A stretch of 45,465 nucleotides of DNA, from NCBI RefSeq assembly GCF_000787695.1, contig NZ_BBPH01000069.1:1-45465 (forward strand), read 5' to 3'. Position numbers and translations under genes: made by a program. This DNA is from Paracoccus sp. PAMC 22219 (GTDB taxonomy: Bacteria > Pseudomonadota > Alphaproteobacteria > Rhodobacterales > Rhodobacteraceae). Positions 20,540-29,971 of the stretch are shown here, piece after piece. Positions within the stretch are counted from its first letter, which is position 1. Every line of letters starts with the position of its first letter. A model generated the notes under the pieces. It saw only the letters and a list, made by a program, of their open reading frames with translations. It had not been told where the DNA came from and did no database searches.

Positions 20540-20567
20540 ATCTAGGGGTGTCGCCCCCCACGTTCAA
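20540..20567 (-). promoter_or_regulatory. Candidate RpoH (sigma-32) promoter of lon
   Basis: On the minus strand TTGAAC (20567-20562) is followed after 13 bp by CCCCTAGAT (20548-20540). This resembles the heat-shock pattern CTTGAA-N12-15-CCCCATnT-like. It gives a leader of about 60 nt before lon, a classical RpoH target. Confidence 0.5.
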
Positions 20568-20595
20568 TATGACCGCAACAATGCCATCTATTTCA

Positions 20596-21951
20596 TCAGC
20601 GCGGAATGACGATCTCTGCCCGCAGACCGCCCAGACGGGGCCCTCGGCCAAGGCGCAATTGCCCGCCATGCGCGCGCGCCACGTCGGCGGCGATGGCCAG
20701 GCCCAGCCCCGCCCCCTGCGCGCTGTTGCGGCGCCGCGACGGGTCCAGCCGGGTAAAGGGGCGCATCGCCGCGTCCAGGCTGTCCTCGGGGATGCCCGGA
20801 CCGTCATCCTCGATCCCGATCCGCAGGCTGCGCGGGCCAAGAGACGCGTCCATCTCGGCCCGGCTGCCATAGCGGACGGCGTTGCCGATCAGGTTCTCCA
20901 GCGCGCGGCGCAACATGTCGGGGCGAAAGGTCGCCAGCCCTTGGGGATCGCCCTCGAACTGGACCAGGCTGGCCTGCTGGCCCGCCCGCTGCGCATCCGC
21001 GACCAGCCCCTCCAGGAACCCGGCGGCGGCGACGGGCTGAGGCGCGCTTTCCTGTGCGTCGTCGCGGGCATAGTCCAGAAACCCGTCGACCATGCGGTTC
21101 ATCTCGGCAATGTCGGCCTCCATCGCGCTGATGTCGCCGGGTTCGGGGGGCATGTCGGGGCCGATCATCGACAGGCCCAACCGCATCCGCGTCAGCGGCG
21201 TGCGCAGGTCGTGGCTGATCCCCGACATCATCAGCTTGCGCTGATCGTTCTGGCGTTCCAGCCGGTTGCGCATGTCCAGAAACGCGGTGCCTGCGCTGCG
21301 CAGCTCGACCGCGCCTGACGGGCGATAGGGCACGATGCGCCCCTTGCCGTATTCCTCGGCCGCATAGGCCAGCCGCCGGATCGGGCGCAGCTGGTTGCGC
21401 AGAAAGATCATCGCGATCCCCGTCATCAGCAACGACGTGAACACCATCAGCACCAGCAATTGGTGCGGGTTCGACGCGCTGACCCGCCGCCGCTCGAAGC
21501 TCAGCGCATAGGGGCCGTGCGGCCCGTCCAGCGCCACCGAAACCCGGCGGTCGTTGCTGGCCAGATCGACCGAGATCACCTGCGGCAGCGCGTCGCGCAG
21601 CACTTCCGTCACCACCCGCCCCGAGAAATCATAGAACAGCCGCTGATCCTCAGCCGGCGCATCGACCGGCAGGGCCAGCTCCAATTCCAGAGGGCGAGCC
21701 ACCGAAACCCCGGCGCGGCGCGCGGCATCGGGCGTGGCGGCACTGTCGATCAGCCGCGCGACAAAGGTCAGCTCGTGCGACATGCTGGCGGTCATCTGCC
21801 GGGTGACGCCCTCGAAATGGCGCTGCAGGAACATCACGCTGACGACGGTCGTGACCACCACCACCGGCAGGAACAGGATCAGCGCCGCCCGCGCATACAG
21901 GCCCCGCGGGACCAGCTTTCGCATCTGCGTGGCGTCGGCATTGTTCGACAT
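20596..21951 (-). CDS. Sensor histidine kinase, EnvZ-like
   Basis: This 451-residue membrane kinase has helix one at about residues 21-42 (ALILFLPVVVVTTVVSVMF), a periplasmic sensor domain, a second helix (LLVLMVFTSLLMTGIAMIF), HAMP, then the H-box GISHDLRTPLTRMRL (His about 247). The N-box is ENLIGNAVRYGS, G1 is DDGPGIPEDS and G2 is GAGLGLAI. It should autophosphorylate and signal to a response regulator, but none is next to it: lon lies downstream and a hydrolase is divergent. Whether the start is at 21951 or at the later MRKLVPRG is uncertain. Confidence 0.92.
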   Translation of the reverse strand: MSNNADATQMRKLVPRGLYARAALILFLPVVVVTTVVSVMFLQRHFEGVTRQMTASMSHELTFVARLIDSAATPDAARRAGVSVARPLELELALPVDAPAEDQRLFYDFSGRVVTEVLRDALPQVISVDLASNDRRVSVALDGPHGPYALSFERRRVSASNPHQLLVLMVFTSLLMTGIAMIFLRNQLRPIRRLAYAAEEYGKGRIVPYRPSGAVELRSAGTAFLDMRNRLERQNDQRKLMMSGISHDLRTPLTRMRLGLSMIGPDMPPEPGDISAMEADIAEMNRMVDGFLDYARDDAQESAPQPVAAAGFLEGLVADAQRAGQQASLVQFEGDPQGLATFRPDMLRRALENLIGNAVRYGSRAEMDASLGPRSLRIGIEDDGPGIPEDSLDAAMRPFTRLDPSRRRNSAQGAGLGLAIAADVARAHGGQLRLGRGPRLGGLRAEIVIPR

Positions 21952-21985
21952 GGCGGCCTCCTGCGTTGCGCGCTAGGCTAGCCCC

Positions 21986-22846
21986 ATGACCCCGCCTGCG
22001 AAAGAGCCGCTGCAGATCCTGGCCCCGAATCCGTCCCCCCTGACCGGGCCGGGCACGACGACATTCCTGCTGGGCGACGCCCATGTCGCGGTGATCGACC
22101 CCGGCCCCGACGATCCCGCCCATATCGAGGCCATCGCCCGTGCCGGACGCGATCGCATCGGCCATATCCTGATCACCCACGCGCATCGCGACCACAGCGC
22201 CGGGGCCGCTCGCCTGTCCCGCCTGACCGGCGCACCGGTTCTGGCATTCGGCGACGCGCATGCCGGGCGGTCGGCCCTGATGGCCCGCCTGGCCGATGAC
22301 GGTCTTGGCGGGGGAGAGGGTCTGGACCACGCCTTTGCTCCCGATCAGCACCTGCGCGACGGACAGGTCATCGCCACGCCCGACTGGACGCTGACCGCGC
22401 TGCACACGCCCGGCCATGCGGCGGGGCACCTGTCGTTCCAATGGGGCGACCGGATCTTTTGCGGCGATCTGGTGATGGGGTGGTCTTCGACGCTGATCTC
22501 TCCGCCCGACGGGGACCTGAGCGCCTATTTCCGCTCGCTGGACCGGCTGGCCGCGCTGGCACCGCGTGTCCTGCTGCCCACCCACGGGCCGGCGATCGCC
22601 GCGCCGCTGCAGCGCATCGACGAACTGGCACGCCACCGCCGCGACCGCACGGCCCAGATCCTGGCCGCCCTGCGCACCCGCCCCGATTCCGCAGCGGGCT
22701 TGGCGCGTCGCATCTATGCGGTGCCGGAACAGGTCCTTCCCATCGCCACGCGCAACGTCCTGGCCCATCTGATCGCCCTGTCCCAGATCGGAGCCGTTGA
22801 TTTTCCCGGTATTTTGTCGGCCGAGACGGTTTTTTCGACCGCATGA
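21986..22846 (+). CDS. Metallo-beta-lactamase-fold hydrolase (LACTB2-like)
   Basis: This 286-residue MBL-fold protein has the zinc motif THAHRDHS (H65, H67, D69, H70), HTPGHAAGHLSF and FCGDLVMGW for the other metal ligands. The C-terminal part (RRDRTAQILAAL, then RRIYAVPEQVLPIATRNVLAHL) resembles the winged-helix tail of the LACTB2 group, which acts on RNA or small esters. The substrate is not readable. It is divergent from the histidine kinase with only 34 bp between them, so promoters must overlap coding sequence or be very compact. Confidence 0.85.
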   Translation: MTPPAKEPLQILAPNPSPLTGPGTTTFLLGDAHVAVIDPGPDDPAHIEAIARAGRDRIGHILITHAHRDHSAGAARLSRLTGAPVLAFGDAHAGRSALMARLADDGLGGGEGLDHAFAPDQHLRDGQVIATPDWTLTALHTPGHAAGHLSFQWGDRIFCGDLVMGWSSTLISPPDGDLSAYFRSLDRLAALAPRVLLPTHGPAIAAPLQRIDELARHRRDRTAQILAALRTRPDSAAGLARRIYAVPEQVLPIATRNVLAHLIALSQIGAVDFPGILSAETVFSTA

Positions 22847-22906
22847 CAAAAAACCCCAGAACGCCACTGGACGCCCCTGACCGAGGTTGCTATATCCGCC
22901 CCGTGT

Positions 22907-22981
22907 TCCGGCGTAGCTCAGCGGTAGAGCAGTTGACTGTTAATCAATTGGTCGTAGGTTCGATCCCTACCGCCGGAGCCA
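22907..22981 (+). tRNA. tRNA-Asn (anticodon GTT)
   Basis: The cloverleaf is complete: acceptor TCCGGCG with CGCCGGA, D-arm GCTC/GAGC, anticodon loop CTGTTAA with GTT at 34-36, T-arm with GGTTCGATCC, discriminator G and encoded CCA (22979-22981). A TATATC at 22891-22896 is a plausible -10 element directly upstream, but its -35 is weak. Confidence 0.97.
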
Positions 22982-22982
22982 G

Positions 22983-23006
22983 ACCCAGCTAAGACGTTGC
23001 TGGGGT
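22983..23006 (+). terminator. Weak hairpin after tRNA-Asn (possible terminator)
   Basis: CCCAGC (22984-22989) pairs with GCTGGG (22999-23004), followed by GTTT. It begins three bases after the tRNA CCA end. The T run is short, so it may instead help 3' processing. Confidence 0.35.
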
Positions 23007-23102
23007 TTGGATAAACACACAGGCGCCGGACAGACGGCGCGCCATTCTCCCCACTCGATATTCGCATGCAGGCGACATTCTTCAGCTTTGCGTGCCGCCC
23101 GC

Positions 23103-23130
23103 CACCCCGCAGTGACCGAACTGCAGGGTG
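23103..23130 (-). terminator. Hairpin after the UPF0160 gene
   Basis: Arms 23103-23113 and 23120-23130 pair at 10 of 11 positions around a 6-base loop. It starts 19 bp past the stop codon of the UPF0160/MYG1 gene. There is no T run on the minus strand, so it may protect the mRNA end or act with Rho rather than be an intrinsic terminator. Confidence 0.35.
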
Positions 23131-23149
23131 ACGAGGTATCGCCTGAAAG

Positions 23150-24063
23150 TCACACGGCGCTTGCCGTCACCGCAAGGTCCGCCAGCCGCAAAGCCGCTTC
23201 GCGATCGGCGGCGACGGCGATGAAGCGGGCATTGTGGCAAAAGCGCGCGCCGGGGACGCCGGATGCGGCCTCGAACGCGGCGTCGGTCAGACCGGCCCAG
23301 GCCTCGGGCAGATCAGCGCGCAGGGTGAAGCCGTCGGCGTCGCGGCGGATGCCGGTCAGGGCCCAGTCCGTCTCGCGGGGATGGATCACGAACAGCAGAT
23401 GGTCGGCACCGGCCGCGGTGATCGCCGATCGGAACGGCATTCCCATCGGCAGCTCAAGCACGCGGCCGTCGCCGGCGGCGGCGATGGCGGCCATCACCAC
23501 GGCCTCGGCACGGTGCTTGGCGGCCTTGCGGGCCACCGCGGCCTCGACAAAGGCGCGCGCGATGGTCACCGCGCCGGCAAAGGCACGGTCATCCGCATCA
23601 GCGCTACGGTCGTCGAAGACGGGCTTGAGGCTCTCCAGCAGCATCGGCAGGGACAGGTCGGCCAGCGGCCCGGTCGGCGACAGCGCGCCGTTGTCGACCA
23701 GGTCGATGGGCAGCACCAGGTCGGCGTCGATACCGGCATGGATCGCGTCGACATCCGACGCGGGCACCTGCAGCGCGGCCAGATAGTCGCGCCCGAACTG
23801 CCGCCAGATCAGCCCGAACGAACTGTAAGGCTGGCCGTCATCGCGCAGCGGCGGCGATTTCTGGTGGTGGTCAAAGATCATCCGCGCGGCATCGAAATCG
23901 CGGCCCACGTCATAGATGATCCGCCCTTCCGCAGGCGTGATCCAGTCGGCGTCGCGCGTGCGCAGGATCCGCGCCTGCGGATGCAGCCGGGTCAGGATGA
24001 CAGAGGACAGGACCTCGTCGCGTGGAAGCCGCCGGAATGGGTGACAAGATGCGTGACGGTCAT
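23150..24063 (-). CDS. UPF0160/MYG1-family protein (frameshifted)
   Basis: This protein resembles the MYG1 family, a DHH-like metal-dependent group; eukaryotic MYG1 is an RNA exonuclease. The start MTVTHLVTHSGGFHA and then DEVLSSVILTRLHP form the family N-terminus, but they lie in two frames. One C lost near 24020 (GCC to GC on the coding strand) separates them. Downstream are RIIYDVG and MIFDHHQ (the DHH-like motif). With the base restored the protein has 304 residues, normal for the family. Function in bacteria is not established. The NDUFS4-like gene lies upstream on the same strand. Confidence 0.82.
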
Positions 24064-24136
24064 GGGATGTCCCTCAAATGCAGATGACCGCCCGGGGGCG
24101 GTCAGCAGGAAATGCGTGTCGATGACGGGTGCGGCC

Positions 24137-24448
24137 TCAGTGGCTCCAAGGCTCGCGGCGGTCGGTGGCGAAGTTTTCGCCATAGCCGCGGGGGCGGATG
24201 TTGGTGCCGCGGCGGTGCGGTTCCTGCACCACGAATTCCAGGCCGTGATCGCGGGCGTAATCCTCGGCCTGCTTGCGGGTGTCGAACCGCAGGCGCACCT
24301 GGCTTTGCGTGTCGCCGCTGCTGGTCCAGCCCATCAACGGATCGACCTCGCGCGCGTCGGCGGGCGGAAACTCCAGCACCCAGCCCTTGGTCTTGGCGGT
24401 ACCGGACTGCATCGCGGTGCGGGCGGGCTGATAGATGCGCACGGGCAT
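24137..24448 (-). CDS. ETC complex I subunit (NDUFS4-like)
   Basis: This 103-residue protein is a relative of the mitochondrial accessory complex I subunit NDUFS4. Family segments seen are [34 protein letters not shown] and the Arg-rich C-terminal [15 protein letters not shown]. It is found in alphaproteobacteria, where it is attached to NADH:quinone oxidoreductase. The gene is apart from any nuo operon in this window, as is common. It precedes the UPF0160 gene by 73 bp on the same strand. Confidence 0.9.
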   Translation of the reverse strand: MPVRIYQPARTAMQSGTAKTKGWVLEFPPADAREVDPLMGWTSSGDTQSQVRLRFDTRKQAEDYARDHGLEFVVQEPHRRGTNIRPRGYGENFATDRREPWSH

Positions 24449-24533
24449 GGAATATCCTTCGGATTGACTGTCCGCTGTATCGCGAAATCCGGGCGGCGGA
24501 TCAAGCCCCCTGCCCCGGTCACGCCGACGCAGC

Positions 24534-24848
24534 TCACGGCTGCAGGGCGTCGGGCAGATCGGAAAACGGCACGCTCAGCTGGGCCGCGCCGCTTTGCTTG
24601 TCCAGCAGGCAGACCGACAGCTCTGCAGGCAGGTCCGGCAGCGTCGTGACGACCAGCGCCAGCGCGTGGGTTTCCGTGCCGTATTCGTTCGGCGTCACGG
24701 ACAGATCGGCATCAGGCGCGGCATGTTGTGCAACGCGCGTGCATTCCGCAACCGTGCGGTCACGTAATTCGGCCCATGCCTCGTCCGTCGAGGATTGCGC
24801 CATGGCCGGCCAGAATGCCACCATCGCCACCAGAACCGTATGTTTCAT
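24534..24848 (-). CDS. Hypothetical secreted protein
   Basis: I do not recognise this 104-residue protein. It begins [18 protein letters not shown], a clear signal peptide with likely cleavage after AMA, so the mature protein of about 87 residues should be periplasmic. It contains two Cys (in VAECTRV and LSVCLLD), which could form a disulfide. The ATG at 24846-24848 is chosen because the signal peptide starts there. It is divergent from the I78-like lipoprotein (78 bp gap). Confidence 0.65.
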   Translation of the reverse strand: MKHTVLVAMVAFWPAMAQSSTDEAWAELRDRTVAECTRVAQHAAPDADLSVTPNEYGTETHALALVVTTLPDLPAELSVCLLDKQSGAAQLSVPFSDLPDALQP

Positions 24849-24926
24849 TTTCTTGCCACCGGAACAACTGAACATGGTCCACGTTGGCATTCCAACACGC
24901 CGTTGTCACATGAGAGAGACGTGATC

Positions 24927-25202
24927 ATGACCCCCTTTCGCCACCCGGCCCTTCGCGCGTCGCTGCTGATGCTGGCCTTGGGGGCCTGCGCCGGCAGCCC
25001 CTATGACGTCGACGCCCGTCAGTGCGACCTGTCCCAGCACCAGGCCCTGGTCGGGCGCAACATCGGCGAAGTGCTGCTGCCCCCGAACCTGCGCAAGCGC
25101 GAGGTGCATACCCAAGGCGTCATGACGCGCGATTTCAATCCCGCGCGCCTGACCATGTTCCTGGACGCCAAGGGCTGGATCGCCCGGGTGGAATGCAGCT
25201 AG
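24927..25202 (+). CDS. I78-family peptidase inhibitor-like lipoprotein
   Basis: This 91-residue protein has a lipobox, LALGAC, with Cys21 as the lipidation site, so it is membrane-anchored on the periplasmic side. The rest has the I78 pattern: C-D-L near the start, LVGRNIGEV, an Arg-rich middle, then [16 protein letters not shown] and a closing RVEC, with the two Cys set to form the family's disulfide. I78 proteins inhibit serine peptidases; whether this one does is an inference. The ATG follows GAGAGAC. Its TAG shares CTAG with the uvrB stop. Confidence 0.75.
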   Translation: MTPFRHPALRASLLMLALGACAGSPYDVDARQCDLSQHQALVGRNIGEVLLPPNLRKREVHTQGVMTRDFNPARLTMFLDAKGWIARVECS

Positions 25203-27385
25203 CGGCCGCGCTTGGACCGCTTGTTGCCGCCTCGCTGACCCGCGCGCCCGGCGGTCGAGCGTCCCGATGACTTGACGGCGGCCTCGGCCGCCTCCTCGAT
25301 CACCGATTGCCGCGCCATCGGATCGTCCGAGATCGCCAGGTCCACCGCCTCCAGCCGCTTGACCTCGTCGCGCAGGCGGGCGGCCTCCTCGAACTCCAGG
25401 TTCTCGGCGGCCTTGCGCATCTGGGTCCGCATCGCGTCCAGATGGGCGGCCAGATTCGCGCCCACCATCGGCTTGTCCACGCGGGTGGTGACGCGCGACT
25501 GGTCGGTATCGCCCTGCCACAGGCCGGCCAGCACATCCTCGACGTTCTTGCGGACGGTCTGGGGGGTGATACCGTGCAGCTCGTTATAGGCGATCTGCTT
25601 TTCGCGACGACGTTCCGTTTCCGCCATCGCGCGTTCCATGCTGCCCGTGATGCGGTCGGCATACATGATGACGCGGCCATCCTCGTTCCGGGCGGCGCGG
25701 CCGATGGTCTGGATCAGCGACGTCTCGGACCGCAGGAAGCCCTCCTTGTCGGCGTCCAGAATCGCCACCAGCCCGCATTCGGGAATGTCCAACCCCTCGC
25801 GCAGCAGGTTGATGCCCACCAGCACGTCGAAGGCGCCAAGGCGCAGATCGCGCAGGATCTCGATCCGCTCGATCGTGTCGATGTCGCTGTGCATATAGCG
25901 GATCTTGATGCCCTGTTCGTGCAGGTATTCGGTCAAATCCTCGGCCATGCGCTTGGTCAGGGTGGTGACCAGCGTGCGGTATCCGGCGGCGGTGACGCGG
26001 CGCACCTCGTCCAACAGGTCGTCGACCTGCATCTCGACGGGCCGGATCTCGATCTTGGGGTCCAGAAGGCCGGTGGGACGGATGATCTGTTCGGCAAAGA
26101 CGCCGCCGGTCTGGTCCATCTCCCATTGCGCGGGCGTGGCCGACACGAACACCGACTGGGGCCGCATGGCGTCCCATTCCTCGAACTTGAGGGGTCGGTT
26201 GTCCATGCAGGACGGCAGGCGGAACCCGTGTTCCGCCAGCGTGAACTTGCGCCGAAAGTCGCCCCGATACATGCCGCCGATCTGCGGCACGGACACGTGC
26301 GATTCGTCGGCAAAGACGATGGCGGTGTCCGGAATGAACTCGAACAGCGTGGGGGGTGGTTCGCCCGGCGCGCGCCCGGTCAGATAGCGGCTGTAGTTTT
26401 CGATGCCGTTGCAGACGCCGGTGGCCTCCAGCATCTCGATGTCGAATGCGGTGCGCTGCTCCAGACGTTGCGCCTCCAGCAGCTTGCCCTCCTCGGTCAG
26501 CTGCTTCAGGCGCATGGCCAGTTCCTGCTTGATGCCCTTGATGGCCTGCTGCAGCGTCGGGCGCGGCGTCACATAGTGGCTGCTGGCATAGATGCGGATC
26601 TGCTTGAAGCTGTCGGTCTTGACCCCGGTCAGCGGATCGAACTCGGTGATCGCCTCCAGCTCGTTGCCAAAGAAATCGAACCGCCAGGCCCGGTCCTCAA
26701 GGTGGGCAGGCCAGACCTCGACCAGATCGCCGCGCACGCGGAAGGCACCGCGCTGGAAACTGGTATCCAGCCGCTTGTATTGCTGCGCCACCAGCTGGCC
26801 CAGGAACTCGCGCTGGTCATAGCTGTCGCCCACGACCATGTCCTGGGTCATCGCCGAATAGGTCTCGACCGAGCCGATGCCATAGATGCAGCTGACCGAT
26901 GCCACGATGATCACGTCATCGCGCTCCAGCAGCGCCCGCGTGGCGCTGTGGCGCATCCGGTCGATGGCCTCGTTGATCTGCGATTCCTTCTCGATATAGG
27001 TATCGCTGCGGGCCACATAGGCTTCGGGCTGATAGTAATCGTAGTAGCTGACGAAGTATTCGACCGCGTTGTCGGGAAAAAACCCCTTGAACTCGCCGTA
27101 CAACTGCGCCGCCAGCGTCTTGTTGGGCGCCAGGATGATCGCCGGGCGCTGCGTCGCCTCGATGATCTTGGCCATGGTGAAGGTCTTGCCCGTCCCCGTG
27201 GCCCCCAACAGCACCTGGTCGCGTTCGCCCGCGCCGACGCCGGCCACCAGTTCGGCAATGGCCGTGGGCTGATCGCCCGCCGGTTCAAATTCGCTTTTCA
27301 GCACAAAGCGCTTCCCGCCCTCCAGCTTGGGGCGGGTCACTTCGGGAACGCGCATCACGGGCGCGTTGGTGTTGTTGTGACCCAT
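25199..27385 (-). CDS. uvrB: Excinuclease ABC subunit UvrB
   Basis: UvrB (728 residues) is the helicase-like damage verifier of nucleotide excision repair. Walker A GATGTGKT is at residues 61-68. The beta-hairpin with [13 protein letters not shown] follows, then [11 protein letters not shown] and the helicase motif [14 protein letters not shown] with QTIGRAARN. The C-terminal UVR domain has [17 protein letters not shown]. The ATG at 27383-27385 gives a normal N-terminus ([10 protein letters not shown]); longer frames have no support. AGGA lies just upstream, inside an SOS-type site. Confidence 0.97.
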   Translation of the reverse strand: MGHNNTNAPVMRVPEVTRPKLEGGKRFVLKSEFEPAGDQPTAIAELVAGVGAGERDQVLLGATGTGKTFTMAKIIEATQRPAIILAPNKTLAAQLYGEFKGFFPDNAVEYFVSYYDYYQPEAYVARSDTYIEKESQINEAIDRMRHSATRALLERDDVIIVASVSCIYGIGSVETYSAMTQDMVVGDSYDQREFLGQLVAQQYKRLDTSFQRGAFRVRGDLVEVWPAHLEDRAWRFDFFGNELEAITEFDPLTGVKTDSFKQIRIYASSHYVTPRPTLQQAIKGIKQELAMRLKQLTEEGKLLEAQRLEQRTAFDIEMLEATGVCNGIENYSRYLTGRAPGEPPPTLFEFIPDTAIVFADESHVSVPQIGGMYRGDFRRKFTLAEHGFRLPSCMDNRPLKFEEWDAMRPQSVFVSATPAQWEMDQTGGVFAEQIIRPTGLLDPKIEIRPVEMQVDDLLDEVRRVTAAGYRTLVTTLTKRMAEDLTEYLHEQGIKIRYMHSDIDTIERIEILRDLRLGAFDVLVGINLLREGLDIPECGLVAILDADKEGFLRSETSLIQTIGRAARNEDGRVIMYADRITGSMERAMAETERRREKQIAYNELHGITPQTVRKNVEDVLAGLWQGDTDQSRVTTRVDKPMVGANLAAHLDAMRTQMRKAAENLEFEEAARLRDEVKRLEAVDLAISDDPMARQSVIEEAAEAAVKSSGRSTAGRAGQRGGNKRSKRGR

Positions 27386-27388
27386 GAG

Positions 27389-27403
27389 GTTCCTGATCCG
27401 TTC
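27389..27403 (-). promoter_or_regulatory. Candidate LexA (SOS) box at uvrB
   Basis: On the minus strand GAAC-N7-GAAC (27403-27389) is a perfect match to the alphaproteobacterial LexA site. It ends three bases before the uvrB ATG and overlaps the ribosome-binding region, an unusually close position. Confidence 0.5.
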
Positions 27404-27440
27404 GGAGTTGCCCTCAAGATGTGATGGCAGCCCCCCGGTT

Positions 27441-28658
27441 TCAACCGCGTTTGAGACGCGCCGGCTGAAGTTCCGCCCAGCCCTCGCCGCCCGAGAGCTC
27501 ATCCGCCAGGATTTCCGCCGTGACGGGCCCGAGGGTGAAGCCCTGGTGCCCGTGGCCGAAATGCGCCCACAGGTTCGGCTGGTCCGGCACGCGACCCACG
27601 ACGGGCAGCATGTCGGGCATGCAGGGGCGGCGGCCGGTCCAGGGCTCGGCCTCGACCGCGGCGCCGATGTCGAACAGCTCGCGCGCGGCCTTTTCGCCGT
27701 GGCGCAGCTGCGGCGGCGACAGGCGCGGATGGGGGGTCAGCTCGGCAGCGGTGGCGATGCGCAGGCCGCGACGCATGGGCGACATCACGACCGAATTGCC
27801 GAAATCGGCGATCGGGTGATGGGGCGGCAGCTCCATGTGGTAATGCTTGTGATAGCCGCGCTTGAACACCATCGGCACCTTGAGGCCGAACCGCTGCGTC
27901 AGCATCGGCGACCAGGGCCCAAGCGCGATCACCGCGTGTTCGCCCGTGGCCTCGTCCGCGCGCCAACCCGCGCCGTGACGGTGCAGATCGCCCGCGTCGC
28001 CGTTGACGATGCGCCCGCCATTCTTCTGGAACAGCGCGGCATAGCTGGCCACCAGGCCGCCCGGATCGGCACAGTTCCAGCTGTCTGACCAATGGGTCGC
28101 ACCCTCGACCTCGATGCGGATGGACGGCTCCATCGCGCGCAGCTCCGCGCCGGTCATCAGGCGGGCCTGCACGCCGAATTCGGTCGCGAAACGGTCTGCG
28201 GTCTTGCGGGCAACCTCCATCTTGGCGGGGGTGCGGTGAATCTCGATATAGCCGTTGCGGCGGATGATGTTGTCGGCGCCCGAGGCCGCGATCAGCGGGC
28301 CGTGGCGGTCTGTCGACTGGCGGATCAGCTTGCCCCACGTCACCGATGCGCGCCTGTGTGCGGCTGGCCGCGAATTCAACGCATAGGTCGCCACCGCGCC
28401 CAGCTGCGACAACAGCCCCTGCGGCGTCCATTTCACGTCATAGCCGCGCCCCAGGGCGATCTGGAACAGCGCGCCGGGCGACAGAGGCATGGCATAGGGC
28501 TCGACCGCCTCGGTCTGGATCAGGCCTGCATTGCCATAGCTGGTTTCCCGCCCCGGCACGCCGCGTTCGATGATGGTGACGTCATGCCCGCGCGCCTGCA
28601 GGGCCAGCCCGGTGCTGACACCCACCATACCCGCACCCAGAACCAGAACCTCGGCCAT
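27441..28658 (-). CDS. DadA-like FAD-dependent amino-acid dehydrogenase
   Basis: This 405-residue flavoprotein of the DAO/DadA family has the dinucleotide fold [17 protein letters not shown] at the N-terminus and a late FAD-binding segment [16 protein letters not shown]. The [15 protein letters not shown] motif is typical of D-amino-acid dehydrogenases. It probably oxidises D-amino acids (such as D-Ala) and feeds electrons to the membrane chain, but the substrate is not certain. The ATG at 28656-28658 follows a GGGGGC stretch; an ATG 12 bp upstream is an alternative. It lies 101 bp after sufS and 55 bp before uvrB on the same strand. Confidence 0.85.
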   Translation of the reverse strand: MAEVLVLGAGMVGVSTGLALQARGHDVTIIERGVPGRETSYGNAGLIQTEAVEPYAMPLSPGALFQIALGRGYDVKWTPQGLLSQLGAVATYALNSRPAAHRRASVTWGKLIRQSTDRHGPLIAASGADNIIRRNGYIEIHRTPAKMEVARKTADRFATEFGVQARLMTGAELRAMEPSIRIEVEGATHWSDSWNCADPGGLVASYAALFQKNGGRIVNGDAGDLHRHGAGWRADEATGEHAVIALGPWSPMLTQRFGLKVPMVFKRGYHKHYHMELPPHHPIADFGNSVVMSPMRRGLRIATAAELTPHPRLSPPQLRHGEKAARELFDIGAAVEAEPWTGRRPCMPDMLPVVGRVPDQPNLWAHFGHGHQGFTLGPVTAEILADELSGGEGWAELQPARLKRG

Positions 28659-28759
28659 TGCTGCCCCCATCGCTGATGATGGGTCAGGGATGCAGACATT
28701 CCCGGCGTCCGGCAAGATTTATCGGGCATTCTTCGACACCTTGGAAATCTTTGCAAGAA

Positions 28760-29971
28760 TCAGCCGAAAAGCTCGCGGCAGAAGATCAATCCTTCGACCA
28801 GCGCGTCCACATCTGCCTGCGTGTTGTACATCGCAAAGCTGGCGCGGGCGCTGGCGTTGATTCCCAGATGCTCCATCAGGGGCATGGCGCAATGGCTGCC
28901 GGCGCGGACCGCGATCCCCTTCTTGTCCAGGATGGTCGACATGTCATGCGCATGCGCCCCGTCCATCGTCATGGAAAAGATCGCGCCCTTGCCCGGCGCA
29001 TCGCCCTGCACCTGCAGCCAGTTCAACTCGCGCAGGCGGTCGCGGGCGTGGTCGCGCAGGGCACGTTCATGGGCGGCGATGTTCTCCATCCCCAGGCCCA
29101 TCATGTATTCCAGCGCGACGCCCAGGCCGATCTGGTTGACGATGCCGGGCGTGCCCGCCTCGAACCGCAGGGGCGGGTCGTTATACGTGACGGTGTCGCG
29201 GCTGACGGTGCGGATCATGTCGCCGCCGCCCAGGAAGGGCCGCATCTCGGCCTGACGGTCGGCGCGGATCCAGATCGCGCCCGACCCGGAGGGGCCGTAC
29301 AGCTTGTGCCCGGTGATGCAGTAGAAATCGGCGCCAAGCGTGGACAGGTCCACCGGCATGTGGACCGCGGCCTGCGATCCGTCCACGACCATCGGCAGAT
29401 CGGTGCCGCGACGGATCGCGGCGATGTCCACGACCGTTCCGGTCACGTTCGACATATGCGTCAGCGCCAGCATCCGCGTGCGCGGCGTGATCGCGGCCAG
29501 CACCTTTTCCGGCGGCAGGCTGCCGTCGGCATCGGGTTCGACCCATTTCAGCACCACGCCCTGGCGTTCGCGCAGAAAATGCCACGGCACGATGTTGGCG
29601 TGGTGTTCCAGCAGGGACAGCACGATTTCGTCGCCCGCCTGCAGGCGCGGCGCGGCCCAGCCATAGCTGACCAGGTTCAGCGCCTCGGTCGAGCCGCTGG
29701 TAAAGATCACCTCGTCGACCGCGGGCGCGTTCAGGAACCGCGCGATGATGCCGCGGACGCGTTCGTAATTGTCGGTCGCAAGGTTCGACAGGTAATGCAG
29801 GCCGCGATGGACGTTGGCGTATTCGCCCTCGTACGCGCGGCTGATTGCGTCGATCACGACGCGGGGTTTCTGCGCACTGGCGCCGTTGTCCAGATAGACC
29901 AGCGGCCGCCCGTTCACCGTCGTGGACAAAATCGGGAAATCGGCGCGGACGACGTTGACGTCAAAGGTCAT
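28760..29971 (-). CDS. sufS: Cysteine desulfurase SufS
   Basis: SufS (403 residues) takes sulfur from cysteine for Fe-S assembly. The PLP lysine is Lys223 in TGHKLYGPSG, and the persulfide Cys is Cys361 in GSHCAMPLM, matching the group II desulfurases. The N-terminus FPILSTTVNGRPLVYLDNGA is typical. Its ATG overlaps the stop of the preceding YIP1-like gene (ATGA), so it belongs to the suf unit. No SufE, SufU, SufA or SufT gene follows inside the window; the next gene is dadA-like. Confidence 0.96.
   Translation of the reverse strand: MTFDVNVVRADFPILSTTVNGRPLVYLDNGASAQKPRVVIDAISRAYEGEYANVHRGLHYLSNLATDNYERVRGIIARFLNAPAVDEVIFTSGSTEALNLVSYGWAAPRLQAGDEIVLSLLEHHANIVPWHFLRERQGVVLKWVEPDADGSLPPEKVLAAITPRTRMLALTHMSNVTGTVVDIAAIRRGTDLPMVVDGSQAAVHMPVDLSTLGADFYCITGHKLYGPSGSGAIWIRADRQAEMRPFLGGGDMIRTVSRDTVTYNDPPLRFEAGTPGIVNQIGLGVALEYMMGLGMENIAAHERALRDHARDRLRELNWLQVQGDAPGKGAIFSMTMDGAHAHDMSTILDKKGIAVRAGSHCAMPLMEHLGINASARASFAMYNTQADVDALVEGLIFCRELFG

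Noticed and set aside
22982..23149. Small RNA or small gene between tRNA-Asn and the UPF0160 gene
   Set aside because: Only two hairpins are seen, no promoter and no coding frame with a ribosome site.
25307..27424. Plus-strand open frame of about 705 codons
   Set aside because: It is exactly antisense to uvrB, with His/Gln/Asp/Arg-rich low-complexity sequence typical of GC-rich shadow frames.
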